From: Nocardia kruczakiae NBRC 101016
GTDB lineage: Bacteria; Actinomycetota; Actinomycetes; Mycobacteriales; Mycobacteriaceae
Assembly: GCF_001612965.1 (NCBI RefSeq)
Contig: NZ_BDBL01000003.1
Coordinates: 186,001-250,000, forward strand
DNA length: 64,000 nt
Reading direction: 5' to 3'
A model generated the notes under the pieces. The model was not told the DNA's origin and did no database searches. It saw only the letters and a list, made by a program, of their open reading frames with translations. Made by a program: the position numbers and the translations under genes. Positions 43,276 through 53,186 of this stretch are shown one piece after another (the stretch's first letter is position 1; each line of letters opens with the position of its first letter).

Positions 43276-44580
43276 ATGACAGCTCAAGATTCGCCCACGC
43301 CCGCGACAGATACAGAAACCGGTTCCGCGGTCTCCAGCGACGCTTCGCCCGCGGCCATCACTCTCAATCACGCCGGAAATGCATTCATCTGGACGTATGT
43401 CCTGGCGATCTTCGGTGTATGGACGGCCGTTCTGACCCCGACCATGATCACTTTAGCACTCCGGGTCGCGCAGGCCGTCCCGGCCCATGCCTCCGTAGCC
43501 TATTCGGCGATCGCGGCTACGGGCGCTCTCATCTCACTGCCCGCTGGCCCGTTCTTCGGGCGCCTCGCCGATATCACCATGTCGCGCTTCGGTCGCCGAC
43601 GGCCATGGCTGGTGGTCTCAGCCACCACCATCATGGCGGGTAACGCAATTGTCGCCGTGTCCGGCACCATCGCGGTACTCATCGTCGGATGGATCATCGT
43701 CTCGGTAGCCGGCACCATCGGATTGACGGTGCTGTGGTCCATGCTCGCGGATTCCATTCCGCCGGAGCGTGCGGGTTTCGTCGCCGGACTCGCCGGTGCG
43801 GCGCAGGGCGTGGGGCTCATCGCGGGGACCTTCATCGTCCGCATCACTCCGGGAATGACCGCACGCCTTCTCATTCCGGCAGCTCTCGGCGCCGGTCTCG
43901 TCCTGATATTCGTCGCCATTCTCCGGGAAACCGACTTCGCGGGACATGTCCGGCCGGTCTTCAATGTCCGCGACTTCGCCCGGACGCTCTATTTCGATCC
44001 GCGAAAGGCGCCCGACTTCGGCTGGTGCCTGGCCTCCATCTTCGGTATCACCCTCGGTGCGGCGGTGGTGGCGACCTTCCTGGTCTACTTCCTGCAAACC
44101 GAACTGAAGCTCGACGACACCTCCCTGGTTCCCACCGTCTTCGAGGCGACGCTGATCATCAACGGCACGGCGTCGATCATCAGTCCCCTGGGCGGCCGCC
44201 TCGCCGACCGGATCGGCAGGCGCAAACCCTTGTTCGCCGCCGCGGGTCTGCTCGTCGCCGTCGGATGCACCGTGATGGATGTCGTCGGCACCGTTCCCGA
44301 ATTCCTCACCGGTTGTGTGTTCTTCGGCATCGGATACGGACTGCTGCTCGGGCAGATGCTGGCCTTGGCGGCGTCCACGATGACCTCGTGGGAGAACGCG
44401 GCCCGCGACCTCGGACTGGTCGTGCTGACCCAGACGGCGGCGTTGATGGTCGCACCGCTCGTGGCCCCAGCACTCCTCGCCATCGACGGCCCGAACAACT
44501 ACCGCCTGCTGTATGCGTTCGGCGCGGCCGCCGCCCTGCTCGCGGTGCCGGCGCTACTCGGCATCCGGCGCCGGTGCTGA
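43276..44580 (+). CDS. MFS transporter
   Basis: 434 residues, 12 predicted helices after a polar N-terminus. The MFS motif A occurs twice: FFGRLADITMSRFGRRRPW (loop 2-3) and PLGGRLADRIGRRKPLF (loop 8-9). Probably imports the substrate of, or exports a product from, the neighbouring catabolic genes; the direction is not readable. Confidence 0.85.
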   Translation: MTAQDSPTPATDTETGSAVSSDASPAAITLNHAGNAFIWTYVLAIFGVWTAVLTPTMITLALRVAQAVPAHASVAYSAIAATGALISLPAGPFFGRLADITMSRFGRRRPWLVVSATTIMAGNAIVAVSGTIAVLIVGWIIVSVAGTIGLTVLWSMLADSIPPERAGFVAGLAGAAQGVGLIAGTFIVRITPGMTARLLIPAALGAGLVLIFVAILRETDFAGHVRPVFNVRDFARTLYFDPRKAPDFGWCLASIFGITLGAAVVATFLVYFLQTELKLDDTSLVPTVFEATLIINGTASIISPLGGRLADRIGRRKPLFAAAGLLVAVGCTVMDVVGTVPEFLTGCVFFGIGYGLLLGQMLALAASTMTSWENAARDLGLVVLTQTAALMVAPLVAPALLAIDGPNNYRLLYAFGAAAALLAVPALLGIRRRC

Positions 44581-44628
44581 CCCGACAGATCCTCGAAACA
44601 ACGATCCGCACAACAGAAATCGGATGAC

Positions 44629-45351
44629 ATGAAGATCACCAACCTGGTCGCGACCACCTGCCTCACCGCGCTCACCGTCAGCCTGACCACCGCGGTCGCC
44701 TGCGCCGAGCCCGCACCCGCGAACCCGGCGACTCCCCCGAATTCGAGTATCCACACGACCGTCCTCCCGGGTATCCACTACACCTCGAGCATCGTCGACG
44801 GATCGGTGCGGATCAGCACCGACAGCGGCTCACTCACGGTGCGCGGCAATCAGTTCCAGGCCCTCGACGGACAGGGGAATCTCGCCGCCGGGTTCCCGCT
44901 CACCTACCGCAAGGACGACAAGGACTGGCCGATCGCGGCACGGATCGACGGCAACACCGCGATCCTGACCCCTGGCACCGATCCCGCCTCGGCCCGGCCC
45001 GCCACTCCGGTGGAGCTTCCGCGTCCGGTCGCGTCCGAAGCTCAGTTCCAGAATGCGATGGCCACGGCCGCAACGGAATTCGGTTTGGCGATCAGCGTCG
45101 GTACCTTGATAGGCACACTCATCGGCCTCCCGCTGGGCTGTATCGCGGGCGCGCTGACCGTGGGAACCATCACCTTCCCGGTCTTCTTCGCCGGTGCGCT
45201 CGGCGGATGCCTGGCCGGCGCCGCCGTCGGCGTCGCCTTGGGGTCCGCCGCCGGAATCATCCTGGTCGGCGTGCCCGTCGGCATCGCCGCCCTGATCGAC
45301 TTCACCAACCAGGTCACCGCCCCCGACCCGGCGACCACACCCGCTCCCTAG
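44629..45351 (+). CDS. exported protein with a Nocardia-type N-terminal domain and Gly-rich hydrophobic C-terminus
   Basis: 240 residues. Signal peptide (LVATTCLTALTVSLTTAVAC, likely cleaved after AEPA or nearby). A beta-rich domain (IHYTSSIVDGSVRISTDSG then LTVRGNQFQALDGQGNLAAG) looks like the DUF8020 type frequent in Nocardia. A C-terminal stretch of three to four Gly/Ala-rich hydrophobic segments (SVGTLIGTLIGLPLGCIAGA and onward) may insert in a membrane. Function unknown. Confidence 0.78.
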   Translation: MKITNLVATTCLTALTVSLTTAVACAEPAPANPATPPNSSIHTTVLPGIHYTSSIVDGSVRISTDSGSLTVRGNQFQALDGQGNLAAGFPLTYRKDDKDWPIAARIDGNTAILTPGTDPASARPATPVELPRPVASEAQFQNAMATAATEFGLAISVGTLIGTLIGLPLGCIAGALTVGTITFPVFFAGALGGCLAGAAVGVALGSAAGIILVGVPVGIAALIDFTNQVTAPDPATTPAP

Positions 45352-45458
45352 CAACGACGAAGAGACACAACCCGATTGCCGTTGCGGCCGCGCTCGCAAC
45401 GGCAATCGACATTATTCCTGCCCGCCCCGGCGTCGGGCCAGTCGAGTGCGCCGGTCGC

Positions 45459-45974
45459 TGATGATGCAGAAGGGCTACGCCGAGGGATTGCGAAGGCACC
45501 ACGGCGATCCGAGCGCAGGACTTCTTCTTCCGGAAATTCGCCCGCGACAACGGCATTGCGCTCGCGCACGTACTCGGGCAGGTCCGCGCCGAATCCGACG
45601 CCGACCGCGGCCGATTGAAGAACGAGGAGGTTCTGCTCTCGCGTGCCCTCGAGGACGTCCAGGAGATCATCGGCAGGCTCACCGCCCATCTGCTGGCAGC
45701 TGCCGAAGAGCCTCCCGTGGTGTACAAAATCGGCCCGAACGCTGTCCGGTTCCTCCTTGCCGTCGGCGATCTACTGGTGGCCTGGCGCCTCATCGTCGCC
45801 GCCGAAACAGCCCTCACCACCATCGAAGCCGGGCAGAACACCGCGTTCTACGCCGGCAAGGTCGCAGTGGCCTCGTTCTTCGCCAACTCGGTGCTCCCCC
45901 ACGCCACCGCCGAACTCGCCGTGGTCTCCGCGACGGACGCAACCGTGATGGACCTCGCGGAGGCCGGCTTCTGA
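45459..45974 (+). pseudogene. C-terminal remnant of an acyl-CoA dehydrogenase
   Basis: MMQKGYAEGLR at 45462 matches the ACAD-type QxxYAEGLR helix, but the next recognisable part (AQDFFFRKFARDNGIALAHV, then LKNEEVLLSRALEDVQEIIG and VRFLLAVGDLLVAW) is one frame over and belongs to the C-terminal ACAD extension. All N-terminal catalytic domains are absent and part of the middle is deleted. Inactive. Confidence 0.75.
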
Positions 45975-46052
45975 CCGGCGGCGGGCAGACACCGGCAGGG
46001 GTATCAGGGATATTCTGACTGGTACCTGCCGGCGGAAGTTGACGAGTAGCCG

Positions 46053-49000
46053 ATGGTCGAGAGCGATCCGTACAAGACACAGCGTGATGGCGGTGTCGAC
46101 GTCGTCACGGAGTTGCATTCTGCGGGTTTCACGGACGCCGAAGAGATCGGACGAGGTGGTTTCGGGCAGGTGTTCCGTTGTACCCAACCGGCGGTGGATC
46201 GCACGGTGGCGGTGAAAGTGCTGAGCGGCGAACTCGACGAGAACCGCGCGCGCTTCTTTCGCGAGCAGCGAGCCATGGGGCGGCTCACCGGGCATCCGAA
46301 CATCGTCGACATGCTCGAAGTGGGCGTGACGGGAACCGGCCGGCCGTACCTGGTGATGCCCTATCACGCTCGCGGTTCCCTCGACACCCGCATCCGCCAC
46401 GACGGTCCCTTGCCGCTGCCCGATGTGCTGCGGCTCGGGGTGAAGATCGCGGGCGCACTGGAAACCGCCCATCGCGCCGACATCCTGCACCGCGATGTCA
46501 AGCCCGGCAACATTCTGATCACCGACTACGGCGAGCCGGCGTTGACCGACTTCGGTATCGCCCACATCACCGGCGGCTTCGAAACCTCCACCGGCACGAT
46601 CACCGGATCCCCCGCCTTCACCGCACCGGAAGTACTGAGTGGGGCCGCGCCCAGCCGAGCATCGGATGTGTACGGGCTGGCGGCCACCCTCTTCTGCGCC
46701 TTGACCGGGCACGCCGCGTTCGAGCGCCGCAGCGGTGAACAAGTAGTCGCGCAGTTCCTGCGCATCACCCGGCAGCCGGTTCCGGACCTGCGCGAGCAGG
46801 GAATCCCCGGGGATGCGAGTTCGATCATCGAAGCGGCGATGTCGCACGAACCGTCCGATCGCCCCACCGCGGAGTCACTGGGCGAACAACTGCGGCAGGT
46901 GGAACGAAGCCATGGATTCGCAGTCGACGACATGGCGCTGCGCAGCGAACCGGGTACCGAGAAGCCGGCCGGGACCAGCCCGCTGGGTGCCGCGGGAAGT
47001 GGTACCCGCAGCCTCCCGCTCGAGTTGACCAGCTTCATCGATCGGCACTCCCAGGTGACGACGATCAAGAATTTGCTGACCGGGTCGCGGTCGGTCACCC
47101 TGACCGGAACCGGCGGAGTGGGCAAATCCCGGCTCGCACTGCGGGTCGCCCACCAGCTCAGGCCGGATTTCAGCGGCGGGGTGTGGCTGGTCGAGTTGGC
47201 CGACCTGCGCGACGCCACCTCGGTTGTCGATGTCGTCGCCGCCACTCTCGGTCTGCGGAACAGTGGTCCTGAGCCGACCCTGGATGTCATCGTGCGATAC
47301 CTGTCCACCCGCGATCTGCTGTTGCTGCTCGACAATTGCGAACACGTGATCGACGCGGTGACGACACTGACGGAATCGCTGTTGCGCGCCTGCCCGCGTA
47401 TCCGCATCCTGGCCACCAGCCGCGAGGCACTGAGTGCCGCCGGCGAAACGGTGTTCGCGGTGCCCCCGCTGACGGTTTCGGCTCCGGCGGGCAGGACGGC
47501 TCGCCGCACCGCTCGTGCGGACGCCGTCACGCTGTTCGCCGCACGGGCGGCAACGGCCGTACCCGGATTCGATGTCACCGACCGCAACACCGACACCGTT
47601 GCCCGGATATGCGCCCGATTGGACGGATTGCCCCTGGCAATCGAACTCGCCGCGGCTCGGCTCCGGACCATGTCCCCCGACCAGATCCTGTCCCGACTCG
47701 ACGATCGCTACGCGCTGCTCACCCGCGGGAGTCGTAGCGCCCCGAAACGCCAGCAGACCCTCCAGTACTGCATCGGCTGGAGCTACGACCTGTGCACCAG
47801 GTCCGAGCAACGCCTGTGGAACCAGCTTTCGGCATTCGCTGGCGGGTTCGAGCTCGATGCCGCCGAATATGTCTGTGGCCCCGATCTCGGCGACGCCGAA
47901 CTACTCGACGCCGTGGCCGCGCTGGTGGACAAGTCGATTCTGATCCGCGAAGACACCGACAGGACCGTCCGCTTCCGCATGCTCGAAACCATCCAGGAGT
48001 ACGGCAGACGCAGGGCGCGAGACGAGGGCGAATACGCCGAATCGAATCACCGCCAACGGGATTGGTGCGAACGACTCGCACTGGCAGCGGAAAGGGATTG
48101 GGTGGGCCCACGGCAGCTGCAGTGGGTCGGGCGACTGGAACGGGAACTGCCGAATCTGCGGAAGGCATTGGAGTTGAGCGTGTCCGAAGGGGCCGAGAGT
48201 GCACTGCGGATGACCGCTGCTCTCTATCCCTTCTGGACGATAAGAGGGCGACTCACCGAGGGGCGCCGGTGGCTCGAGCACGCGTTGATCCATACCCCCC
48301 ACATACAGACCGTCGACCGCGCCAGAGTCCTCTACCAAGCCGTCGAGACAGCCGCGATCCAAACCGACTTGCCGGCCATCGCCGACAAAGTCTCGGAGCT
48401 CGAAACTCTGGCCGAAAACATCACCGACCCACTCGTCACCGCCCTGCTCGCCCACGCCCGCGGATACGAGTGCCTGGCGAGCGGGGACCTGCCTCGTGCG
48501 AGCGCCCTACTGACCGATGCCATCGACATCTACGCCGACACCGGCGAATCGGGGCTACAACTCGACGCCCAGATCTCGCTCGGATGGTCGTACACACTGC
48601 AGAACGACACCGATCGCGCCCTCCCCTATTTCCGCGATGCTCTCACCGCCACCGAGTCGGCCGACGAGACCATGCGTCGATCCTGGACACTGTGGGCTGC
48701 GGGATTCACATTGTGGCGACGGAACGAAACCGACGGCGCCACGAGCTATTTGCAGGAGGGCATTCGCGCCGCGAGACTACTGGAAGACCCCCTCGTCGCC
48801 GCGGCTTGCGCGGAAATCCTGGCCTGGCTGGCCGCCGAGGACCGCCATCACCGGCGCGCGGCGGTGTTGATGGGTGCTGCCGATGCGTTGAGCAGCGTCG
48901 CGGGCAGCTCGGCCTTCATGTTCCACGATCTGCTCGTCTACCGTGAAAACTCCGAGCGAAGCAGCCGCACGGTGCTGGGATCCCGAAACTTCGACACCGC

Positions 49001-49286
49001 CCGACGAGAAGGCGCAGCGATGGACTTCGACACGGCGGTGTCCTTCGCCCTCGGCGAGGGGTCCGAACCCGCCGGGCCGACAGCACATTCGGACCGGCAA
49101 CTGACCAAGCGAGAACGCCAGGTCGCCGACCTCGTCGCCCAGGGATACACCAACAAGTCGATCGCCGCCAGGCTGGTGATTTCACAACGCACCGCGGAAG
49201 GCCATGTCGAACATATCCTGACCAAACTGGGCTTCACCTCGCGCGCCCAGATCGCCGCATGGGTCGCCGGGCAACCGCCGGTGTGA
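46053..49286 (+). CDS. PknK-like Ser/Thr kinase fused to NB-ARC ATPase and LuxR regulator
   Basis: 1077 residues. Kinase domain about 25-285: IGRGGFGQVF, VAVKVL, LHRDVKPGNIL, LTDFGIAH, FTAPEVL, all intact. Then a STAND ATPase with LTGTGGVGKSRLALRV near 350 and LLLLDNCEHV, a TPR-like helical region (about 690-950) and a C-terminal LuxR helix-turn-helix (LTKRERQVADLVAQG, then NKSIAARLVISQRTAEGHV). Layout and length match mycobacterial PknK, which links phosphorylation to transcription. Not in an operon; its target genes are unknown. Confidence 0.88.
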   Translation: MVESDPYKTQRDGGVDVVTELHSAGFTDAEEIGRGGFGQVFRCTQPAVDRTVAVKVLSGELDENRARFFREQRAMGRLTGHPNIVDMLEVGVTGTGRPYLVMPYHARGSLDTRIRHDGPLPLPDVLRLGVKIAGALETAHRADILHRDVKPGNILITDYGEPALTDFGIAHITGGFETSTGTITGSPAFTAPEVLSGAAPSRASDVYGLAATLFCALTGHAAFERRSGEQVVAQFLRITRQPVPDLREQGIPGDASSIIEAAMSHEPSDRPTAESLGEQLRQVERSHGFAVDDMALRSEPGTEKPAGTSPLGAAGSGTRSLPLELTSFIDRHSQVTTIKNLLTGSRSVTLTGTGGVGKSRLALRVAHQLRPDFSGGVWLVELADLRDATSVVDVVAATLGLRNSGPEPTLDVIVRYLSTRDLLLLLDNCEHVIDAVTTLTESLLRACPRIRILATSREALSAAGETVFAVPPLTVSAPAGRTARRTARADAVTLFAARAATAVPGFDVTDRNTDTVARICARLDGLPLAIELAAARLRTMSPDQILSRLDDRYALLTRGSRSAPKRQQTLQYCIGWSYDLCTRSEQRLWNQLSAFAGGFELDAAEYVCGPDLGDAELLDAVAALVDKSILIREDTDRTVRFRMLETIQEYGRRRARDEGEYAESNHRQRDWCERLALAAERDWVGPRQLQWVGRLERELPNLRKALELSVSEGAESALRMTAALYPFWTIRGRLTEGRRWLEHALIHTPHIQTVDRARVLYQAVETAAIQTDLPAIADKVSELETLAENITDPLVTALLAHARGYECLASGDLPRASALLTDAIDIYADTGESGLQLDAQISLGWSYTLQNDTDRALPYFRDALTATESADETMRRSWTLWAAGFTLWRRNETDGATSYLQEGIRAARLLEDPLVAAACAEILAWLAAEDRHHRRAAVLMGAADALSSVAGSSAFMFHDLLVYRENSERSSRTVLGSRNFDTARREGAAMDFDTAVSFALGEGSEPAGPTAHSDRQLTKRERQVADLVAQGYTNKSIAARLVISQRTAEGHVEHILTKLGFTSRAQIAAWVAGQPPV

Positions 49287-49318
49287 ACAGGCCACGTCAG
49301 CCGCTGACCGTCGGCGGC

Positions 49319-50554
49319 TCACCGGTCATTCGTGTCCTCGTGGGGGTCGAGAGTCAGGCGAGCACCCAGTTCGGGAAAGGTGCGTATCGCTTGCAACGCG
49401 GCCGCCAGCTCAGCGACGGTCGCCGGATCGTCGAGTTCGCCGTCCAGACGCTCCTCGAGCCGGCGCATCCGATAACGGACGGTGTTCTCGTGGCAGTACA
49501 GCACGCGCCCGGCCTCGGCGGCGGAGGAGCGCGCGTTCAGCCACGCCTCCGCCGTCGTGATCAAGGTACTGCGATCGTCGTCGGCCATCGTGAGCACGCG
49601 CCCCAGGACCCGCCTGACGAAACGGCGAGTCGTGTCGAGGTTGCCCATCACGAGTTCGGCCATGGGGGTGTCGGGTAGCTGCCGTATGCCGGTGGCATCG
49701 GGTTCGACCGTTTCCACTGCGATTTTCGCGAAGCGCAGTGCGCGCGGCGTCCGGTCGAGCCGGTTGTACGGCGGACTCATCCCGACGCGAGCGGACGCGA
49801 ATTTGGCGACCAGCGAACGTATTTCGTCGGTGCGGCGCCGCCCGCAGGACAGAATGACGATCTCGTGTTCCGGCCCCGTCCGCCACGCGGAGGCCACATC
49901 GAGGGCACGCAGCCGATCCTCGAGTCCGGGCAGCGCGGGCCGGCCGAGCTCGGGTGTCTCGGCGACGAGGACGAGAAATGAACCGTCATAAGGCATATCG
50001 AGCAGCTTGGCGATTTCCCAGGCGGTGTGATTCTCGTCGGAAGGGCCATTGAGCAGGGCCGCCACCAGCGCCGAGCGCCGCCGATCCGCGAGGATCATGG
50101 CCTCGCCGACCGCGGCGCGATAGGACTCGGTGAGCGCGGTCGAATAGTCGTCGGCCATGGCCCAGATGTCGGTGGCGACGTTCAGCAAGGCATCGATCGA
50201 ACACTGCCCCGAAGCACGGGCGGAATCGAGCAGTCGCTGCCAAAGAAAAGCGAATCCGAGCCGAAAAGCACGCAATACCTCGGGCAGCGGCGCCCCTTGG
50301 CCGGCACGCTCGCGGCCGGTCGAACGCGGTGCCAGCAGCGCCCGCGTCCGGCCGTGCGCCAGCCGATGCAGCATGTACTCGAGATTCGATCGGGTCGACC
50401 GGCGCAGTTCCGCGCGCGGCACCACGCCCGGCTCACGGTAGATCTCGATCTGATGAACGATGCGGTCGACCAGGTCGTCGGTCAGCTCGTCGAGCCGCCC
50501 GGTCAGGCCGTTCGCTATCGGCACGATCAAGGAATCGGGAACGCTGCGGGGCAC
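49319..50554 (-). CDS. PucR/CdaR-type regulator
   Basis: 411 residues. C-terminal PucR helix-turn-helix (TAEAWLNARSSAAEAGRVLY, then CHENTVRYRMRRLEERL) and a GGDEF-like remnant middle as in CdaR regulators. Divergent from the FadD-type ligase at 50654, about 100 bases apart, so it probably regulates that gene. Confidence 0.85.
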   Translation of the reverse strand: MPRSVPDSLIVPIANGLTGRLDELTDDLVDRIVHQIEIYREPGVVPRAELRRSTRSNLEYMLHRLAHGRTRALLAPRSTGRERAGQGAPLPEVLRAFRLGFAFLWQRLLDSARASGQCSIDALLNVATDIWAMADDYSTALTESYRAAVGEAMILADRRRSALVAALLNGPSDENHTAWEIAKLLDMPYDGSFLVLVAETPELGRPALPGLEDRLRALDVASAWRTGPEHEIVILSCGRRRTDEIRSLVAKFASARVGMSPPYNRLDRTPRALRFAKIAVETVEPDATGIRQLPDTPMAELVMGNLDTTRRFVRRVLGRVLTMADDDRSTLITTAEAWLNARSSAAEAGRVLYCHENTVRYRMRRLEERLDGELDDPATVAELAAALQAIRTFPELGARLTLDPHEDTNDR

Positions 50555-50653
50555 GATGCGAGGCTACGGCCACGCGGCACCGGCGAGAATATCGCCGGGC
50601 ACAGAATTCCCGGTCGTCCACTGTCGCCCGCCATATGGGCCCGGGGCGGTCAG

Positions 50654-52162
50654 GTGCAGACGATTGTGGATGTGAGCAACCTCGCCATCAACCTCAAGGA
50701 CGCCGCCGGCCAGTTTCCGGACCGTGCCGCGATCCGCCTCGACGATCAGGTCCTGACCTACGCCGCGTTCGACGATCTGAGCGCGCGCGTGGCCGGGCGG
50801 CTGCGCGAACTGGGCGCACAGCCCGGTGAGCGAATCGCGATGATGCTGCCCAACGTCACCGCGTTCCCGATCATCTACTACGGCATCCTGCGGGCCGGCC
50901 TGATCGCAGTACCGATGAATCCCCTCCTGAAGGAACGCGAAGTCCGGCATCACCTCGCCGACTCGGGCGCCCGAATCCTCTTCGCGTGGCATACCGCCAT
51001 CCCCGAAGCCACCACCGGAGCGGCACAGACGGAGGTGCGCCTTCTCACCGTCACCGACGATGCCGCGACCGAGTTCGCATCGTGGCCGGACTCGCCGGAA
51101 GTGACGGTCCGCGACGACGAGGACACCGCGGTTCTGCTCTACACCTCCGGCACGACCGGCACCCCCAAAGGCGCGCAACTGACCCACGCCAACCTGCGGG
51201 CCAATGCCGCCGTCGCCGCACGCACATTGCTCACCGCCACCCCGGACGACGTGATCATGGGCTGCCTGCCCCTGTTCCACGCGTTCGGGCAGACGTGCTG
51301 CCTCAATGTCGCCGTGCTCAGCGGAGCCACCATCACATTGGCCCCACGCTTCGACCCGAAGCTGGTACTGAAGCTGATCGAACGCGACGGCGTCACGATC
51401 TTCGAAGGCGTGCCGACGATGTACGTGGCCATGCTCGGCGCGGGCCCCGACATCGCCGACACCGGTACGTTGCGGCTGTGCCTGTCCGGCGGCGCGGCGC
51501 TCCCGGCAGAGGTGCTGCGAGGATTCGAAGAGCGATTCGGCATTCCGGTCCTCGAAGGGTACGGACTGTCGGAGACCTCGCCGGTCGCCTCGTTCAACCG
51601 CGTCGGCGCCGCGCGGCCCGGGTCGATAGGCACCCCGATCGAGGGCGTGCGGATGCGCGTCGTCGATGCCGACGGCAACGATGTCGCGCCCGGTGAGGCC
51701 GGCGAGATCGCCATCCGCGGCCACAACGTCATGAGCGGCTACTGGGATCGCCCCACCGCGACCGCCGAGGCGATCAGGGACGGCTGGTTCCACACCGGCG
51801 ATATGGCGAAACAGGACGAAGACGGCTACTTCTACATTCTCGACCGCAAGAAGGACCTGATCATCCGGGGCGGTTTCAACGTCTACCCGCGCGAGATCGA
51901 AGAGGTCCTCTACGAACACCCGGCCGTCCTCGAAGCCGCGGTGCTCGGCGTGCCCCACTCGACCCACGGCGAGGAAGTAGCCGCCGTCGTCGCGCTCGCA
52001 CCAGGGGCCGAAGCGACCGCCGACGACTTGCGCGACTACGTCAAAGCCCGCGTGGCGGCCTACAAGTATCCACGCCACGTGTGGCTGGTCGACGCCCTGC
52101 CCAAGGGACCGACGGGCAAGATCCTCAAGCGCGACCTCGTTGTCCCGCAAGGATTGTGGTGA
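50654..52162 (+). CDS. long-chain fatty-acid CoA ligase (FadD-like)
   Basis: 502 residues. LLYTSGTTGTPKGAQLTHAN near 163, LEGYGLSETSPVASFN near 303, GWFHTGDMAKQDEDGYFYIL near 380, lysine in PKGPTGKILKRDL near 486. Activates fatty or carboxylic acids to CoA thioesters via the adenylate. GTG 50654 is chosen tentatively; GTGs at 50666 and 50672 are alternatives. Probably controlled by the divergent PucR protein. Confidence 0.86.
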   Translation: MQTIVDVSNLAINLKDAAGQFPDRAAIRLDDQVLTYAAFDDLSARVAGRLRELGAQPGERIAMMLPNVTAFPIIYYGILRAGLIAVPMNPLLKEREVRHHLADSGARILFAWHTAIPEATTGAAQTEVRLLTVTDDAATEFASWPDSPEVTVRDDEDTAVLLYTSGTTGTPKGAQLTHANLRANAAVAARTLLTATPDDVIMGCLPLFHAFGQTCCLNVAVLSGATITLAPRFDPKLVLKLIERDGVTIFEGVPTMYVAMLGAGPDIADTGTLRLCLSGGAALPAEVLRGFEERFGIPVLEGYGLSETSPVASFNRVGAARPGSIGTPIEGVRMRVVDADGNDVAPGEAGEIAIRGHNVMSGYWDRPTATAEAIRDGWFHTGDMAKQDEDGYFYILDRKKDLIIRGGFNVYPREIEEVLYEHPAVLEAAVLGVPHSTHGEEVAAVVALAPGAEATADDLRDYVKARVAAYKYPRHVWLVDALPKGPTGKILKRDLVVPQGLW

Positions 52163-52221
52163 ATCCGGTGTTGGGCAGAGCGGTGGCCACGGCACGGAAG
52201 GACCGGCACTGCGGCGGCGGG

Positions 52222-52593
52222 TTACTCGACCGGAGAGGCGTGCGCGGCAACGACCCGCCAACCACGCGAGTCGTCGTGCGCCCAGGTGCGGGTGTAGCGC
52301 ATTCTGGCCGCGAATGGTGACCCGTGGACGCTTCCCTCGACGAGTCCGAGGAACCAGGTGACCCCGGTTGTCCCTTCCACCAGCACAGTCAGCTGTTCTT
52401 CCTCGAGCTTGCTCACAATCTGAGCCTTGGTGCGGTGCAGCTCGAGATCGTCGGCCTTGGTGAACGTGTCGGCGCCGAGCGTGAAGATCAACCGATCATC
52501 GAGTAATTCATCCAGGGCCTGGACATCCCCAGCCAGCTGCGCGGTCTGAAGTCGCCGTTCGGCATCCCGCAAGTCCTTCTCCATGGCCTTCAT
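52222..52593 (-). CDS. NTF2-like protein (DUF4440 type)
   Basis: 123 residues: long N-terminal helix (RDAERRLQTAQLAGDVQALD), LLDDRLIFTLGADTFTKADD and strands ending RGWRVVAAHASPVE, the cone-shaped NTF2/SnoaL fold in its DUF4440 form. Single-domain members bind or convert small ligands; no specific role can be given. Confidence 0.82.
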   Translation of the reverse strand: MKAMEKDLRDAERRLQTAQLAGDVQALDELLDDRLIFTLGADTFTKADDLELHRTKAQIVSKLEEEQLTVLVEGTTGVTWFLGLVEGSVHGSPFAARMRYTRTWAHDDSRGWRVVAAHASPVE

Positions 52594-52677
52594 CCTGCCA
52601 GCCGGGACGAGGACACCACTCCCGCTACGAATCCGGCGGCGGTGAGCTGAGCGAGAACGCGTAGCGTCCGGGACTCG

Positions 52678-52944
52678 TCAGCCTGGCCATTCACCGGTCA
52701 GGCGACGGGCCGCGGTCGCGCCGGCGCGGTCGACGGCCGCTTTGACGCCGGCGAAGATCGCGCCCTGAACAATGGCGGCGATCAATACCTCGCGCCAGGT
52801 CCGGTCCTCGTCGGTGGCGTCGGGTGCGTTCTCGTCGTGACCGAGCAGTTTCCATGTCTGCTTGAACACCAGTCCGGCGAGGAGGCCGCTGAGGGCTCCC
52901 AGAATGAGACCGACCGGCTTGTAAGCAAGCTTGACCGCTGTCAT
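52678..52944 (-). CDS. DUF4235 membrane protein
   Basis: 88 residues from ATG 52944 (AGGTGA upstream). Two hydrophobic segments (PVGLILGALSGLLAGLVF and EVLIAAIVQGAIFAGVKAAV) with the family word TWREVL. Short two-helix membrane protein common in actinomycetes, function unknown. Confidence 0.82.
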   Translation of the reverse strand: MTAVKLAYKPVGLILGALSGLLAGLVFKQTWKLLGHDENAPDATDEDRTWREVLIAAIVQGAIFAGVKAAVDRAGATAARRLTGEWPG

Positions 52945-53186
52945 CGGCTCACCTGTTCCGTCGGTTACGGACGAGCAGCACGACACAGGTCCGCTGGTAG
53001 GAACTGGTGTTGTGCCGTTGTGTACTCGACACGACGATCACCTCCGTCTTCTCGCTCGTGCCCGGGCACACCACGCGACGCGGGCCCGATCTTCTGTGCG
53101 ATGCGTACCCCGGATCAGTCGGCTCACACCGACGCGGCGCGTGGCCCGATGGGCCGGTGCCGGTCGGTGACCGTCCAAGTCCGCTC

